From Spirochaetales bacterium (lineage in GTDB: Bacteria > Spirochaetota > Spirochaetia > Sphaerochaetales > Sphaerochaetaceae), in NCBI GenBank assembly GCA_022785155.1, contig JALFRH010000154.1, forward strand, positions 1-18,236: a stretch of DNA of 18,236 nucleotides, read 5' to 3'. The notes below the pieces were generated by a model. It did not search any database. It saw only the letters and a list, made by a program, of their open reading frames with translations, and was not told the origin of the DNA. Below are positions 6,975 to 13,990 of the stretch, piece by piece (position 1 is the first letter of the stretch; each line of letters begins with the position of its first letter). The translations under genes were made by a program, and so were the position numbers.

Positions 6975-8497
6975 CTTACCTCCTCCTTATCATCCTTCTT
7001 GATTCCTGCCATCATCAAACCTACTTCGTGGACGTCAGTATCTTCAGTCTTGACGATATCGATGAGTTTTCCACCGCTGATGACGGCAATTCTATCCGAG
7101 AGGTTGAATATTTCATCAAGTTCGAAGGATACGAGAAGAACAGCCTTGCCCTTATCTCTCTGGGCTACAATGGCCTCGTGTATGAACTCGATGGCTCCTA
7201 CATCCAAGCCACGGGTAGGCTGTACAGCTATCAAAAGATCGGGGTCCAGTGAAACCTCTCTTCCAATAATGGCTTTCTGCTGGTTTCCGCCACTCAGCAT
7301 TCCCGCAAGGCTGTCTACACCCTCGCCGCTTCTTACATCGAATTTATCTACGATATCCTGTGAGTATTTTCTAATGACTTCCTTATCCAAGATACCTTTC
7401 TTGGAGAAGGGGTTTTTCTCGAAATCCTTGATGACCATATTGTAGAGAATAGGGAAAGAGAGAATGAGACCTCTCTTCTGTCTATCCTCAGGAATATGTC
7501 CCAACCCCCTGTCATTCCTTTCCTTTATGGAAAGGGAAGAAATATCTTCTCCAAGGAACTTGATCTTTCCATCTTTGATCTTTCTCAATCCTGTGATGGC
7601 CTCAATAAGCTCTGTCTGACCATTACCATCTACACCTGCAATACCGACAATCTCACCTTTTCTTACGGAAAGGGAGAAGTCTTTTACTCCCAGGACGCCT
7701 TTATTGTTCAGGACATTGAGGTTTTCAATCTCCAAAACAGCATCTCCTGGAGTCTTGGGCGCCTTTTCAACTTTGAAAGATACAGGACGACCTACCATCA
7801 TGGCGGCCATATCGTTGACAGAAGTCTTTGCTACATCCACAACATCGATGAACTTACCTCTTCTGATGATGGTACATCTATCTGCAACCTGTTTGATTTC
7901 ATCCAGCTTATGGGTGATGAGAATAATGCTCTTCCCTTCAGCGGCAAGATTCTTCATGATCGACATAAGCTCTTCTATTTCCTGTGGGGTAAGAACAGCA
8001 GTCGGTTCATCGAAAATGAGGATATCTGCATCCCTATAGAGCATCTTCAATATTTCGACTCTCTGCTGCATTCCCACTGTAATGTCTTCGATAATCATAT
8101 CCGGCTCGATCTCAAGACCGTAGCATCGGGATATTTCTTTTATTTTCTTGGATGCTGACTTTATGTCATAGACAAAGCCACCTTCCTTTCCAAGAATAAT
8201 GTTTTCTGCAACTGTAAAGTTGTGGACAAGCTGGAAGTGTTGGTGAACCATTCCGATTCCAAGATCAAATGCATCATTAGGATTCTTTATGGATACTTCC
8301 TTTCCCCTGACCTTGATAATACCCTTATCAGCTTGATAAAGGCCGAAAAGGATACTCATCAGCGTTGACTTACCTGCTCCGTTTTCTCCAAGGATGGCGT
8401 GGATTTCGCCTTCCTCAACCTGCAGGTTGATATTGTCGTTGGCGACTATTCCCGGGAATTCCTTGCGAATCCCCAACATTTCGATAACATGACTCAT
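6971..8497 (-). CDS. Nucleoside ABC transporter ATP-binding protein (double NBD), operon A
   Basis: A 508-residue cytoplasmic ATPase with two fused nucleotide-binding domains, related to NupO and the RbsA-like sugar ATPases. Domain 1 is complete: GENGAGKST (37-45), a VGMQQR signature (141-146) in place of SGGQ, ILIFDEPT (159-166) with Asp163/Glu164, and His196. Domain 2 is degenerate: GVDGNGQT (288-295) lacks the Walker A lysine, and AVQPTRGLD (424-432) lacks the Walker B Asp and catalytic Glu, while LSGGNQQK (401-408) is canonical. This asymmetry is typical of the family. The start at 8497 (MSHVIEML) is chosen because GGAG sits 5 bases upstream and it aligns with the paralogue at 15111-16646; an in-frame ATG at 8539 would add 14 unlikely residues and overlap the intercistronic hairpin region. 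Confidence 0.95.
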   Translation of the reverse strand: MSHVIEMLGIRKEFPGIVANDNINLQVEEGEIHAILGENGAGKSTLMSILFGLYQADKGIIKVRGKEVSIKNPNDAFDLGIGMVHQHFQLVHNFTVAENIILGKEGGFVYDIKSASKKIKEISRCYGLEIEPDMIIEDITVGMQQRVEILKMLYRDADILIFDEPTAVLTPQEIEELMSIMKNLAAEGKSIILITHKLDEIKQVADRCTIIRRGKFIDVVDVAKTSVNDMAAMMVGRPVSFKVEKAPKTPGDAVLEIENLNVLNNKGVLGVKDFSLSVRKGEIVGIAGVDGNGQTELIEAITGLRKIKDGKIKFLGEDISSLSIKERNDRGLGHIPEDRQKRGLILSFPILYNMVIKDFEKNPFSKKGILDKEVIRKYSQDIVDKFDVRSGEGVDSLAGMLSGGNQQKAIIGREVSLDPDLLIAVQPTRGLDVGAIEFIHEAIVAQRDKGKAVLLVSFELDEIFNLSDRIAVISGGKLIDIVKTEDTDVHEVGLMMAGIKKDDKEEVR

Positions 8498-8540
8498 TCT
8501 GTCTCCAATGAGGGCGCTAAGCGCTGTTTGAATCCACAAA

Positions 8541-8563
8541 GGGCCGCCTCAATACGGCGGCCC
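8541..8563 (-). promoter_or_regulatory. Intercistronic stem-loop between BMP and ATPase genes, operon A
   Basis: A perfect 8-bp GC-only stem, GGGCCGCC/GGCGGCCC, with a 7-base loop, followed on the minus strand by only TTTG. It starts 18 bases after the BMP stop and lies about 35 bases before the ATPase ribosome site. The short U-tract suggests a partial terminator or an mRNA-stabilising stem that keeps binding protein above the membrane subunits. Operon B has an equivalent element. Confidence 0.7.
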
Positions 8564-8581
8564 TAACTAAGCTATTATTTC

Positions 8582-9643
8582 TTATTTGATGAGACCTGCA
8601 CCATTGTCACTTACGACAACTGTACCAGCCTTGATAAGAGCAGCGACCTCTGCAACCTTTGCCTCGATTTCAGGTGTGAGGTTAGGGTTTGTTGCAGGAA
8701 TACCAGCTCTATCATCGGCAACACCAAGAAGAAGGAGTGATCCACCAGGGAAGTTGCCTTCAACAGCAGCCTTGACCATATCATATGCAACGCCTGTTAC
8801 GTCCTTCATAGCAGATGTGAGGACACAAGATGTTCCATTTCCAAGATCGCCTTCGTAGTACTGGTCTACGTCGACGCCGACAGCCCAAACCTTTTCGCCG
8901 CTGAGAGCTCTGTTCTTGGCTTCGTTGAGTCCGCCGACACCTGTTGTACCTGCAGCACAGAATACAGCATCAACACCCTTACTGTAGAGTGTGTTTGCAA
9001 TCTGCTGGCCAAGAGCGATATCAGCAAAAGAACCGGAGTAGACGAAGTTGGAAGGATCCATTTCGATCTTTGTTCCATAGTTTTCGTTAGCATAGATGAC
9101 ACCCTGCTGGAAGCCCCAGTTGAACTTCTGGACAGAAGGGATCTCCATACCACCGAGGAAGCCTACGCTGCCTTCTTCCAACTTGAGGGCTGTAGCGAGA
9201 CCTGCGAGGAAGCCTGATTCATGTTCCTTGAAGATGACAGCAACGGAATTCTTTCCGATTCCTGCAGAAAGAGCATCGTCGATGATGACCAACATCAAGT
9301 CATCATACATTGCCTGTACCTGAGCAACTGCATCGGCAAAGAGGAAGCCAGGGCAAGCGATGAATCTGTAACCATTATCATAGAGGTCTGTGATAGCTGT
9401 TACATAATCTGTAGTTGTTGTTCCGGATGGTCTGAGATATGTGCATTCCAATCCAAACTCCTCAGCAGCCTTCTTGACACCTTCGAAGGTTCCCTGGTTG
9501 AATGATCTGTCATCAATAGTACCGGAGTCTGTAACCATACCGACCTTCAAAGCCGGTGTATCTGTCTTTGCTTCAGAAGCACCCTGTGCAAATACTGAGA
9601 AGCAGAGAAGAAGAGCCAGTGCAAGCGCGATTGTCTTTTTCAT
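8582..9643 (-). CDS. BMP-family nucleoside-binding protein (PnrA-like), operon A
   Basis: The 353-residue periplasmic solute-binding protein of operon A, in the Bmp/Med/PnrA family whose T. pallidum member binds purine nucleosides. The start is MKKTIALA at 9643, with AAGGAG 10 bases upstream; an upstream in-frame Met would give a poor signal. The hydrophobic core (4-19) ends VFA-QGASE, a plausible signal peptidase I site; Cys14 sits inside the core and is unlikely to be a lipobox. Family motifs: GTIDDRSFNQ (41-50), FLGGMEIP (163-170), the CAAGTTGVGG turn (229-238) and VGVDVDQYYEGD (255-266). It would deliver nucleosides to the permease pair encoded downstream. It is the first gene of the operon and is followed by a strong stem-loop, fitting higher expression. 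The exact ligand is not readable. Confidence 0.95.
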   Translation of the reverse strand: MKKTIALALALLLCFSVFAQGASEAKTDTPALKVGMVTDSGTIDDRSFNQGTFEGVKKAAEEFGLECTYLRPSGTTTTDYVTAITDLYDNGYRFIACPGFLFADAVAQVQAMYDDLMLVIIDDALSAGIGKNSVAVIFKEHESGFLAGLATALKLEEGSVGFLGGMEIPSVQKFNWGFQQGVIYANENYGTKIEMDPSNFVYSGSFADIALGQQIANTLYSKGVDAVFCAAGTTGVGGLNEAKNRALSGEKVWAVGVDVDQYYEGDLGNGTSCVLTSAMKDVTGVAYDMVKAAVEGNFPGGSLLLLGVADDRAGIPATNPNLTPEIEAKVAEVAALIKAGTVVVSDNGAGLIK

Positions 9644-9723
9644 CTTTCGTTTTCTCCTTAAGAGTAAATATGGACACATTCTATCTGTGAGGAATATGGG
9701 GGTCAATTAATCCGAGACATAAA

Positions 9724-9793
9724 TGTTGCATAAAGTTCAGATTAATTAAATTAATACCACATTGATGTTGCAAATAATAATTTTTATGCAACA
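9724..9793. promoter_or_regulatory. Three CytR-like GTTGCA half-sites upstream of operon A
   Basis: TGTTGCA occurs at 9724-9730 and 9766-9772 and inverted (TGCAACA) at 9787-9793. Repeat-to-repeat spacing is 42 and 21 bp, that is four and two helical turns, so all three would face one side of the DNA. E. coli CytR, a LacI-family nucleoside regulator, binds GTTGCATT octamers in direct or inverted order, so a similar factor is a reasonable inference. One site overlaps the -35 box and one lies just after the predicted transcript start. The minus-strand operon A is the likelier target; the plus-strand flavodoxin gene could share it. Confidence 0.55.
9745..9773 (-). promoter_or_regulatory. Putative promoter of operon A
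   Basis: On the minus strand TTGCAA (9773-9768) and TTTAAT (9750-9745) are 17 bases apart. Transcription would start near 9738, about 95 bases before the BMP start codon. The -35 is embedded in the middle GTTGCA half-site, as expected for a repressible promoter. Other AT-rich hexamers in the region could serve instead. Confidence 0.4.
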
Positions 9794-9878
9794 AACTGCA
9801 TATTCACCATTGTTTTTCTAAAAAAAATCATTTGGGGTTGCCAAGAAAATTAGTTACCATATTCTCAAGGAGGATGCA

Positions 9879-10424
9879 ATGAGAGCAAATATCATCATTC
9901 ATTCCATTACAGGTAATCTTCTCATAATCGCAAAATGCTTTCAGGAAAAACTTGGAGAGAAGGGCATAGATGCAAGGATCTATAGAGTCGAGGATACGGA
10001 TCTTCATGTTGCCGCTGCAGAGAGCAACGAAGCCAATGAATACTACGAAGATATTATTTCTCTGCCTTTGGCATCAAATGAGAAACTGAGGAAGGGAGAT
10101 GTCACCATTCTTGGCTGCCCCACCCTCTTTTCTCTGCCTACAGCAGAGATGAAGGCCTTCATGGACAGTGCAAAATCCATGCTTGATACAAGAGAGATGG
10201 AAGGCCGTCTGTTTTATGCCTTCTCTGCCTCAATGTATGGTAAAGAAGCAGGTGAATCCTGTGCTACAGGCCTCCAGCTATGGGCTGATGCTCTTGGCAT
10301 GAACATCATCGACTATCCTTCATATGTCCATGAAGAAGACAGAGACATTCCTACAAGGCCAGGAATCGGAATAGATGATGTGGCGAAGGGCCTTGTGGAA
10401 GAGATAATCAAAGAGTCAAAGTAA
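9879..10424 (+). CDS. Flavodoxin-like / NAD(P)H-dependent oxidoreductase family protein
   Basis: A 181-residue cytosolic protein with the flavodoxin fold, predicted to bind FMN. The first strand and loop, IIIHSITGNLLIIAKCF (5-21), fit the flavodoxin phosphate-binding loop (TGN). A middle segment, GCPTLFSLPTAEMKAFMDS (79-97), resembles the WrbA/flavodoxin GxPT...MKxFxD region, and an aromatic near SMYGK (118-122) could stack on the flavin. The ATG at 9879 has an AAGGAGG ribosome site 5 bases upstream. It is a single-gene unit, divergent from operon A and converging on operon B, closed by a strong terminator. It could be an electron carrier or a quinone/nitro reductase; the sequence does not decide. 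Its link to nucleoside metabolism is only positional. Confidence 0.82.
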   Translation: MRANIIIHSITGNLLIIAKCFQEKLGEKGIDARIYRVEDTDLHVAAAESNEANEYYEDIISLPLASNEKLRKGDVTILGCPTLFSLPTAEMKAFMDSAKSMLDTREMEGRLFYAFSASMYGKEAGESCATGLQLWADALGMNIIDYPSYVHEEDRDIPTRPGIGIDDVAKGLVEEIIKESK

Positions 10425-10441
10425 AAATATCTATATTTTGT

Positions 10442-10480
10442 AAGCAGAGATGAACCGAACACCTTCATCTCTGCTTTTTT
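10442..10480 (+). terminator. Terminator of the flavodoxin-like gene
   Basis: AAGCAGAGATGAA (10442-10454) pairs perfectly with TTCATCTCTGCTT (10464-10476) around a 9-base loop, followed by a T-run to 10480. It begins 18 bases after the stop codon. The A-rich sequence before the stem gives some bidirectional potential. Confidence 0.92.
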
Positions 10481-10482
10481 AT

Positions 10483-10512
10483 GAAAAAAGGCCATCAAAC
10501 TTGTGACAGCCT
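10483..10512 (-). terminator. Terminator of operon B
   Basis: On the minus strand AGGCTGTCA (10512-10504) pairs with TGATGGCCT (10497-10489), nine pairs with two G-U wobbles, around a 6-base loop, followed by a T-run (10488-10484). It lies 14 bases after the stop codon of the last operon B gene and is back to back with the flavodoxin terminator. Confidence 0.75.
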
Positions 10513-10525
10513 CTGGGTCCAATAA

Positions 10526-11365
10526 TTATACCAACTCGTCGGGCCAAGTTTTTACTATTTCCCTTACAAGTTTTTCGAAGGTTCCCTTTACCCTGTTTCC
10601 TGTTTCAATGACTTCTTCGTGGTTCAATGGCTGGTCCAGTATTCCGGCGGCCATATTTGTCATACAGCTTAGTCCAAGGGTATGCATCTTCATATGGGAA
10701 GCGGCTATTGCTTCAGGAACTGTGGACATACCACAGGCATCTGCTCCGGCAATGCGGGCAAACCTGACTTCTGCAGGTGTCTCGAAGTTAGGGCCGGAGA
10801 ACAACATGTACACGCCTTCCCTTAGGTTCAGACCGATTGTCCGGGCTGCCTTTCTTGCTGTGTTCTGCAGGGTTTTATCGTATGTGGAGCACATATCGAA
10901 GAAACGAGGTCCCAGTTCATCATGGTTAGGCCCTCTGTTGGGAGACTGGGGAATAAGCTTGATGTGATCTGTAATGAGCATCAAGTCCCCTGGTTTCCAT
11001 TCCTTGTTTACACAGCCGGCTGCGTTGGTGAGGAGCAGGTTGTCTATTCCCATCACCTTCATAGTCCTTATTGGATAAACACACTCATCCATGGACCATC
11101 CTTCATAGAAATGGAAACGTCCCTGCATGCACATGACCCTCTTATTCTCCAACTTTCCTACAACCAGTCTTCCTTTATGGCCGGGAACAGTAGAGACAGG
11201 GAAGTGTGGGATATCATGGTAATCGATGAAGATGGCATCTTCGATCTTCTCTCCCAGCTCCCCCAATCCAGAGCCCAACACAATGGCAATATCGACCTTA
11301 TCTTCACCGATGACACTCTTAATATATGAAGCGCTCTCCTTGAGCTTAACCATCAATTCGTCCAT
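10526..11365 (-). CDS. punA: Purine nucleoside phosphorylase, trimeric (PNP-I) type
   Basis: A 279-residue cytosolic enzyme that splits 6-oxopurine (deoxy)ribonucleosides (inosine, guanosine) with phosphate into base plus (deoxy)ribose-1-phosphate. Motifs of the trimeric class are in order: the phosphate-binding GSGLG (31-35), PGHKG (61-65) with its His, GRFHFYEG (82-89), NAAG (114-117), FSGPNFETPAE (189-199) with the base-binding Glu195, MSTVPE (213-218), and TNMAAG (236-241) with Asn237, which selects oxopurines. Length is normal. The ATG at 11365 has AAGGAG 5 bases upstream, inside the 12-base gap after the nucleoside hydrolase gene, so translation is probably coupled. It is last in operon B. 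The trimeric class is clear; preference between inosine, guanosine and xanthosine is not. Confidence 0.95.
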   Translation of the reverse strand: MDELMVKLKESASYIKSVIGEDKVDIAIVLGSGLGELGEKIEDAIFIDYHDIPHFPVSTVPGHKGRLVVGKLENKRVMCMQGRFHFYEGWSMDECVYPIRTMKVMGIDNLLLTNAAGCVNKEWKPGDLMLITDHIKLIPQSPNRGPNHDELGPRFFDMCSTYDKTLQNTARKAARTIGLNLREGVYMLFSGPNFETPAEVRFARIAGADACGMSTVPEAIAASHMKMHTLGLSCMTNMAAGILDQPLNHEEVIETGNRVKGTFEKLVREIVKTWPDELV

Positions 11366-11377
11366 ATTTACTCCTTG

Positions 11378-12301
11378 TCAAACCAAATTATTTACAGCTT
11401 TAAAGAATAAAGCCCAGAATTTGTCAGTGTCTACATCGACAGCCATTTTTGTTGTAGAGTTCTTGTCTTCCTTTCCTCCTATGGTCTTGCCATAGGTCTT
11501 ATCACCCTTTGTCTCTACAGAGATGGGTCTATATGAGTATTTGAAGATGGAAGGATCATATAAATACGCAATGGTGCATGGGTCATGCATTGCAGGCATC
11601 TCTCCATGAGCCTTCAATAAGGACGGAACGTAGAATCCCATGGAAGCAAGGAAGATATTCTTATATCTGCTTTCAGGTAGGTTTTTAACCTTATCAAGAA
11701 CCTCTTGGGTCAAAAGAAGCTTCAGTGTCACATCCAGCGGGAAGAAGGTAATGGGGACACCGCTGCCAAACACGATCTCCGCAGCTTCAGGATCGGCGAA
11801 TACATTGAACTCCGCACTTGGGGTAACATTACCCGGATGGTCTACAGCCCCGCCCATAAGGACTATCTCCTTCAAAGAAGAAGCAAATCTCTCGTCGCTC
11901 TTAAGGCATACGGCAAGATCTGTCCAAGGCCCCACTGAAACGAAGGTAATCTCCCCCGGGTGGGACAAAACATGGTCTATAGCCCATCTGATGCCGTTTC
12001 CCATACACTCTTTCTTCTTTCTTTTTTCAAAGACAGGGCCTTCAAAGCCATTTGCTCCATGGATATTTCCAGCCAAGACTCTGTCTCTCAAGAGCGGTCC
12101 TATCGAGCCGGCAAAGACAGGAGCCTCCATCTCCAAGGCTTCTGTAAGATTCAAAGTATTTTCAAGAGTATATTCCCTTATCTGGTTTCCTGCAGTTGCA
12201 ATAAAACCATCGATTACGATTTCGTCATTCAAGCCGCCTGCCAAGGCGATGGCCACAGCGTCGTCATGACCTGTATCCACATCCATAATTATATGCTTCA
12301 T
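11378..12301 (-). CDS. Inosine/uridine-preferring nucleoside hydrolase (IunH family)
   Basis: A 307-residue cytosolic enzyme of the Ca2+-dependent nucleoside hydrolase family, cleaving the N-glycosidic bond with water to give base plus free ribose. The N-terminal metal-binding signature DVDTGHDDA (7-15) is complete. Others: Asn39 in AGNQ, NIHGANG (79-85), LMGGAVDHPGN (149-159), AEFNVFADPEAA (163-174) with Glu164/Asn166/Asp170, and HDPCTI (239-244) with the family's catalytic-type His and last metal Asp240. The start is the ATG at 12301 (MKHIIMD); an in-frame upstream codon at 12328 would overlap the previous gene and lacks a good ribosome site. The gene follows the phosphorylase by 1 base. 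It gives the cell a phosphate-independent route beside two phosphorylases. Base specificity (purine, pyrimidine or both) is not determinable. Confidence 0.95.
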   Translation of the reverse strand: MKHIIMDVDTGHDDAVAIALAGGLNDEIVIDGFIATAGNQIREYTLENTLNLTEALEMEAPVFAGSIGPLLRDRVLAGNIHGANGFEGPVFEKRKKKECMGNGIRWAIDHVLSHPGEITFVSVGPWTDLAVCLKSDERFASSLKEIVLMGGAVDHPGNVTPSAEFNVFADPEAAEIVFGSGVPITFFPLDVTLKLLLTQEVLDKVKNLPESRYKNIFLASMGFYVPSLLKAHGEMPAMHDPCTIAYLYDPSIFKYSYRPISVETKGDKTYGKTIGGKEDKNSTTKMAVDVDTDKFWALFFKAVNNLV

Positions 12302-12302
12302 C

Positions 12303-13034
12303 TTATTTCCTCTTCTTCCAATCGGCATAAGCAGTCTCTAAAGCCAACTCTATCATAGGCCTATTTCCTTCCATTCTCTCTTCGTTTTTGAAGGACTCCC
12401 CTGTCACTACGTTATCTGTCATGGTAAGAATGGAAAGGGCACGTTTCTTGGTATACATGGCGTTGCAATATAGAGCATGGGTCTCCATATCCTGCACCAA
12501 AGCTCCCATGGAAGCAAAGGACTTCCATTCATCAGGGCCCAAGGCGTTATAAGAAGAGAAATACTCGGAAGAGAAAACCATTCCGCAGTAATAATCTCTC
12601 TTATCTCTCTCTAAGCACTCTACAGCTGTCTTAAATAATGTGTAGTCGACACAAGGAGCGAGAGTACCTTTCAGGTTATATTGGCTTGCCCAGGAGTGAT
12701 CTGTGGAACAGGTCATAGCAAGCACAAGATCTCCTGGCTTCAGATAGTCCTGGAGGCCTCCGCTAGTTCCGATACGAATAATCGAATCCACATCATAGTG
12801 GGTGAAAAGCTCATAGGAGTATATTCCTATGCTTGCGGCACCCATACCGCTTGCCATTACAGAGATTGGCATTCCCTTATATGTACCTGTATAACCAAGT
12901 ATTCCCCTTACATCTGTAACAAGACGTGGTGAATCGAAGTAGTTCTCTGCACAGAACTTGGCCCTATTGGGGTCTCCTGGCATCAATACTCTCTTTGCAA
13001 TATCTCCCACTGCAGCTCTATTATGTGGTGTCAT
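12303..13034 (-). CDS. deoD: DeoD-like purine nucleoside phosphorylase (hexameric type), diverged
   Basis: A 243-residue enzyme of the nucleoside phosphorylase family, closest by eye to DeoD, which phosphorolyses adenosine, inosine and guanosine. Start ATG at 13034 (MTPHNRA), with AGGAG 5 bases upstream; an in-frame TTG 15 bases earlier is rejected. Retained: His4, the GDPNRA loop (20-25) with Arg24, Arg43, Arg87, a DMET segment (182-185) with the ribose-binding Glu184, and Asp207 at the place of DeoD's base-protonating Asp. Changed relative to E. coli DeoD: GMGIPS to GMGAAS (63-68), RVGSCG to RIGTSG, and VEME to QDME. The pocket is therefore altered, and substrate preference may differ (adenosine, uridine or an analogue). 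First of the three catabolic genes of operon B, after a stem-loop. Family certain, specificity not. Confidence 0.88.
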   Translation of the reverse strand: MTPHNRAAVGDIAKRVLMPGDPNRAKFCAENYFDSPRLVTDVRGILGYTGTYKGMPISVMASGMGAASIGIYSYELFTHYDVDSIIRIGTSGGLQDYLKPGDLVLAMTCSTDHSWASQYNLKGTLAPCVDYTLFKTAVECLERDKRDYYCGMVFSSEYFSSYNALGPDEWKSFASMGALVQDMETHALYCNAMYTKKRALSILTMTDNVVTGESFKNEERMEGNRPMIELALETAYADWKKRK

Positions 13035-13050
13035 ATATTCTCCTTTCAAA

Positions 13051-13072
13051 AGGGGCCCTGTTTCGAGCCCCT
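13051..13072 (-). promoter_or_regulatory. Stem-loop between transporter and enzyme genes of operon B
   Basis: AGGGGC/GCCCCT form a perfect 6-bp stem with a 10-base loop, followed on the minus strand by a few T and then directly by the deoD-like ribosome site. It lies about 19 bases after the last permease stop. The T-run is too short for a strong terminator; partial termination or mRNA protection separating the two halves of the operon is the likely role. Confidence 0.55.
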
Positions 13073-13090
13073 CAAATAGTCATCAAATAA

Positions 13091-13990
13091 TTACGAACTT
13101 CCTTTTTCGTATGGAATACCCACCGCCTTTGGAGCATAGTCACGGCCACTGAAGGCAATGAGAGCTATAAGCGTCACCAGATAAGGAACAATGTTAAACA
13201 CCTGGGATGGGATAACCTTAAGGGCAGGAGTCATAGAAGATATAGTGGAAAGAGCAAGGGATGCACCAAAAAGAACACTTGCCCCTGTTACCCCAAGTGG
13301 AGTCCAACGACCGAAGGCTACAGCTGCAAGTGCGATGAATCCTCGTCCGTTAACAAAGGTATTTGTATACTGGATTGTCTGTGTAAGTACTGCACATCCT
13401 CCTGCTAGTCCACCTAAAAATCCAGAAGAGAGAACACCGATATATCTGATGCGGCGGACATTAATACCTACACTGTCTGCTGCTGCAGGATGCTCTCCAC
13501 AAGCTCTCAAGTGCATTCCGAATGGGGTTTTATATAAGATAAACCAAGCAAGAACTACAACTACTATTGCAATATATAGTGTCGGGTAGAAGCCGATTCC
13601 ATCCTTTACCATACCCATTTTGAACTCTGTAGATCTATCTGTACCGTAAATACGCTGACAGACAAAGACTGTAATTCCAGTAGCAAGAAGGTTTATACCT
13701 GTACCACTGATTGTCTGGTCGGACTTCAAGTCTACCGATGCAATGGCATGAAGGACAGAAATTAACATAGAAACCAGAGCTGCAGCCAACAATGCAACAG
13801 TCAGAGAGATTCTGCCGACACCTGCAGCCTCCAATAACTGATGAACTATTGCAGCTGTACAAGCTCCTATGCTCATAAGACCGTCAAGACCTACGTTAGT
13901 TACGCCGCTACGCTCACAGATCATTCCACCTGTTGCAATAATCAAGATTGGTGCGGCAAGCATCATTATGGTTGATATTGTACCGATCAT
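13091..13990 (-). CDS. Nucleoside ABC transporter permease 2 (NupQ/PnrE-type), operon B
   Basis: A 299-residue inner-membrane permease, paralogous to the protein at 4897-5850. Shared landmarks are ICERSGVTNVGLDG near residue 24-37, LKSDQTISGTGINLLATG in the middle and LRACGEHPAAADSVGIN, the likely coupling helix, which matches LRACGEHPSAVASAGVN in operon A. It is about 18 residues shorter than that paralogue, mainly in loops. The ATG at 13990 has a GGAGG ribosome site and overlaps the upstream permease stop by 4 bases (ATGA), implying coupled translation of the two channel subunits. It is the last transport gene of operon B. Nucleoside specificity is inferred from the family and from the three nucleoside-splitting enzymes encoded downstream. 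Confidence 0.92.
   Translation of the reverse strand: MIGTISTIMMLAAPILIIATGGMICERSGVTNVGLDGLMSIGACTAAIVHQLLEAAGVGRISLTVALLAAALVSMLISVLHAIASVDLKSDQTISGTGINLLATGITVFVCQRIYGTDRSTEFKMGMVKDGIGFYPTLYIAIVVVVLAWFILYKTPFGMHLRACGEHPAAADSVGINVRRIRYIGVLSSGFLGGLAGGCAVLTQTIQYTNTFVNGRGFIALAAVAFGRWTPLGVTGASVLFGASLALSTISSMTPALKVIPSQVFNIVPYLVTLIALIAFSGRDYAPKAVGIPYEKGSS

Noticed and set aside
7496..8158. A 220-codon plus-strand frame inside the operon A ATPase
   Set aside because: It is antisense to unambiguous ABC ATPase motifs, has no homology that I recognise and no ribosome site.
6971..8497. Damage or pseudogene in the second ATP-binding domain (missing Walker A Lys and Walker B Asp/Glu)
   Set aside because: The paralogue at 15111-16646 has the same replacements, and this family is known for a degenerate second site.
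8866..9505. Overlapping frames on both strands within the operon A BMP gene
   Set aside because: They are by-products of codon bias; the BMP frame holds the signal peptide and all family motifs.
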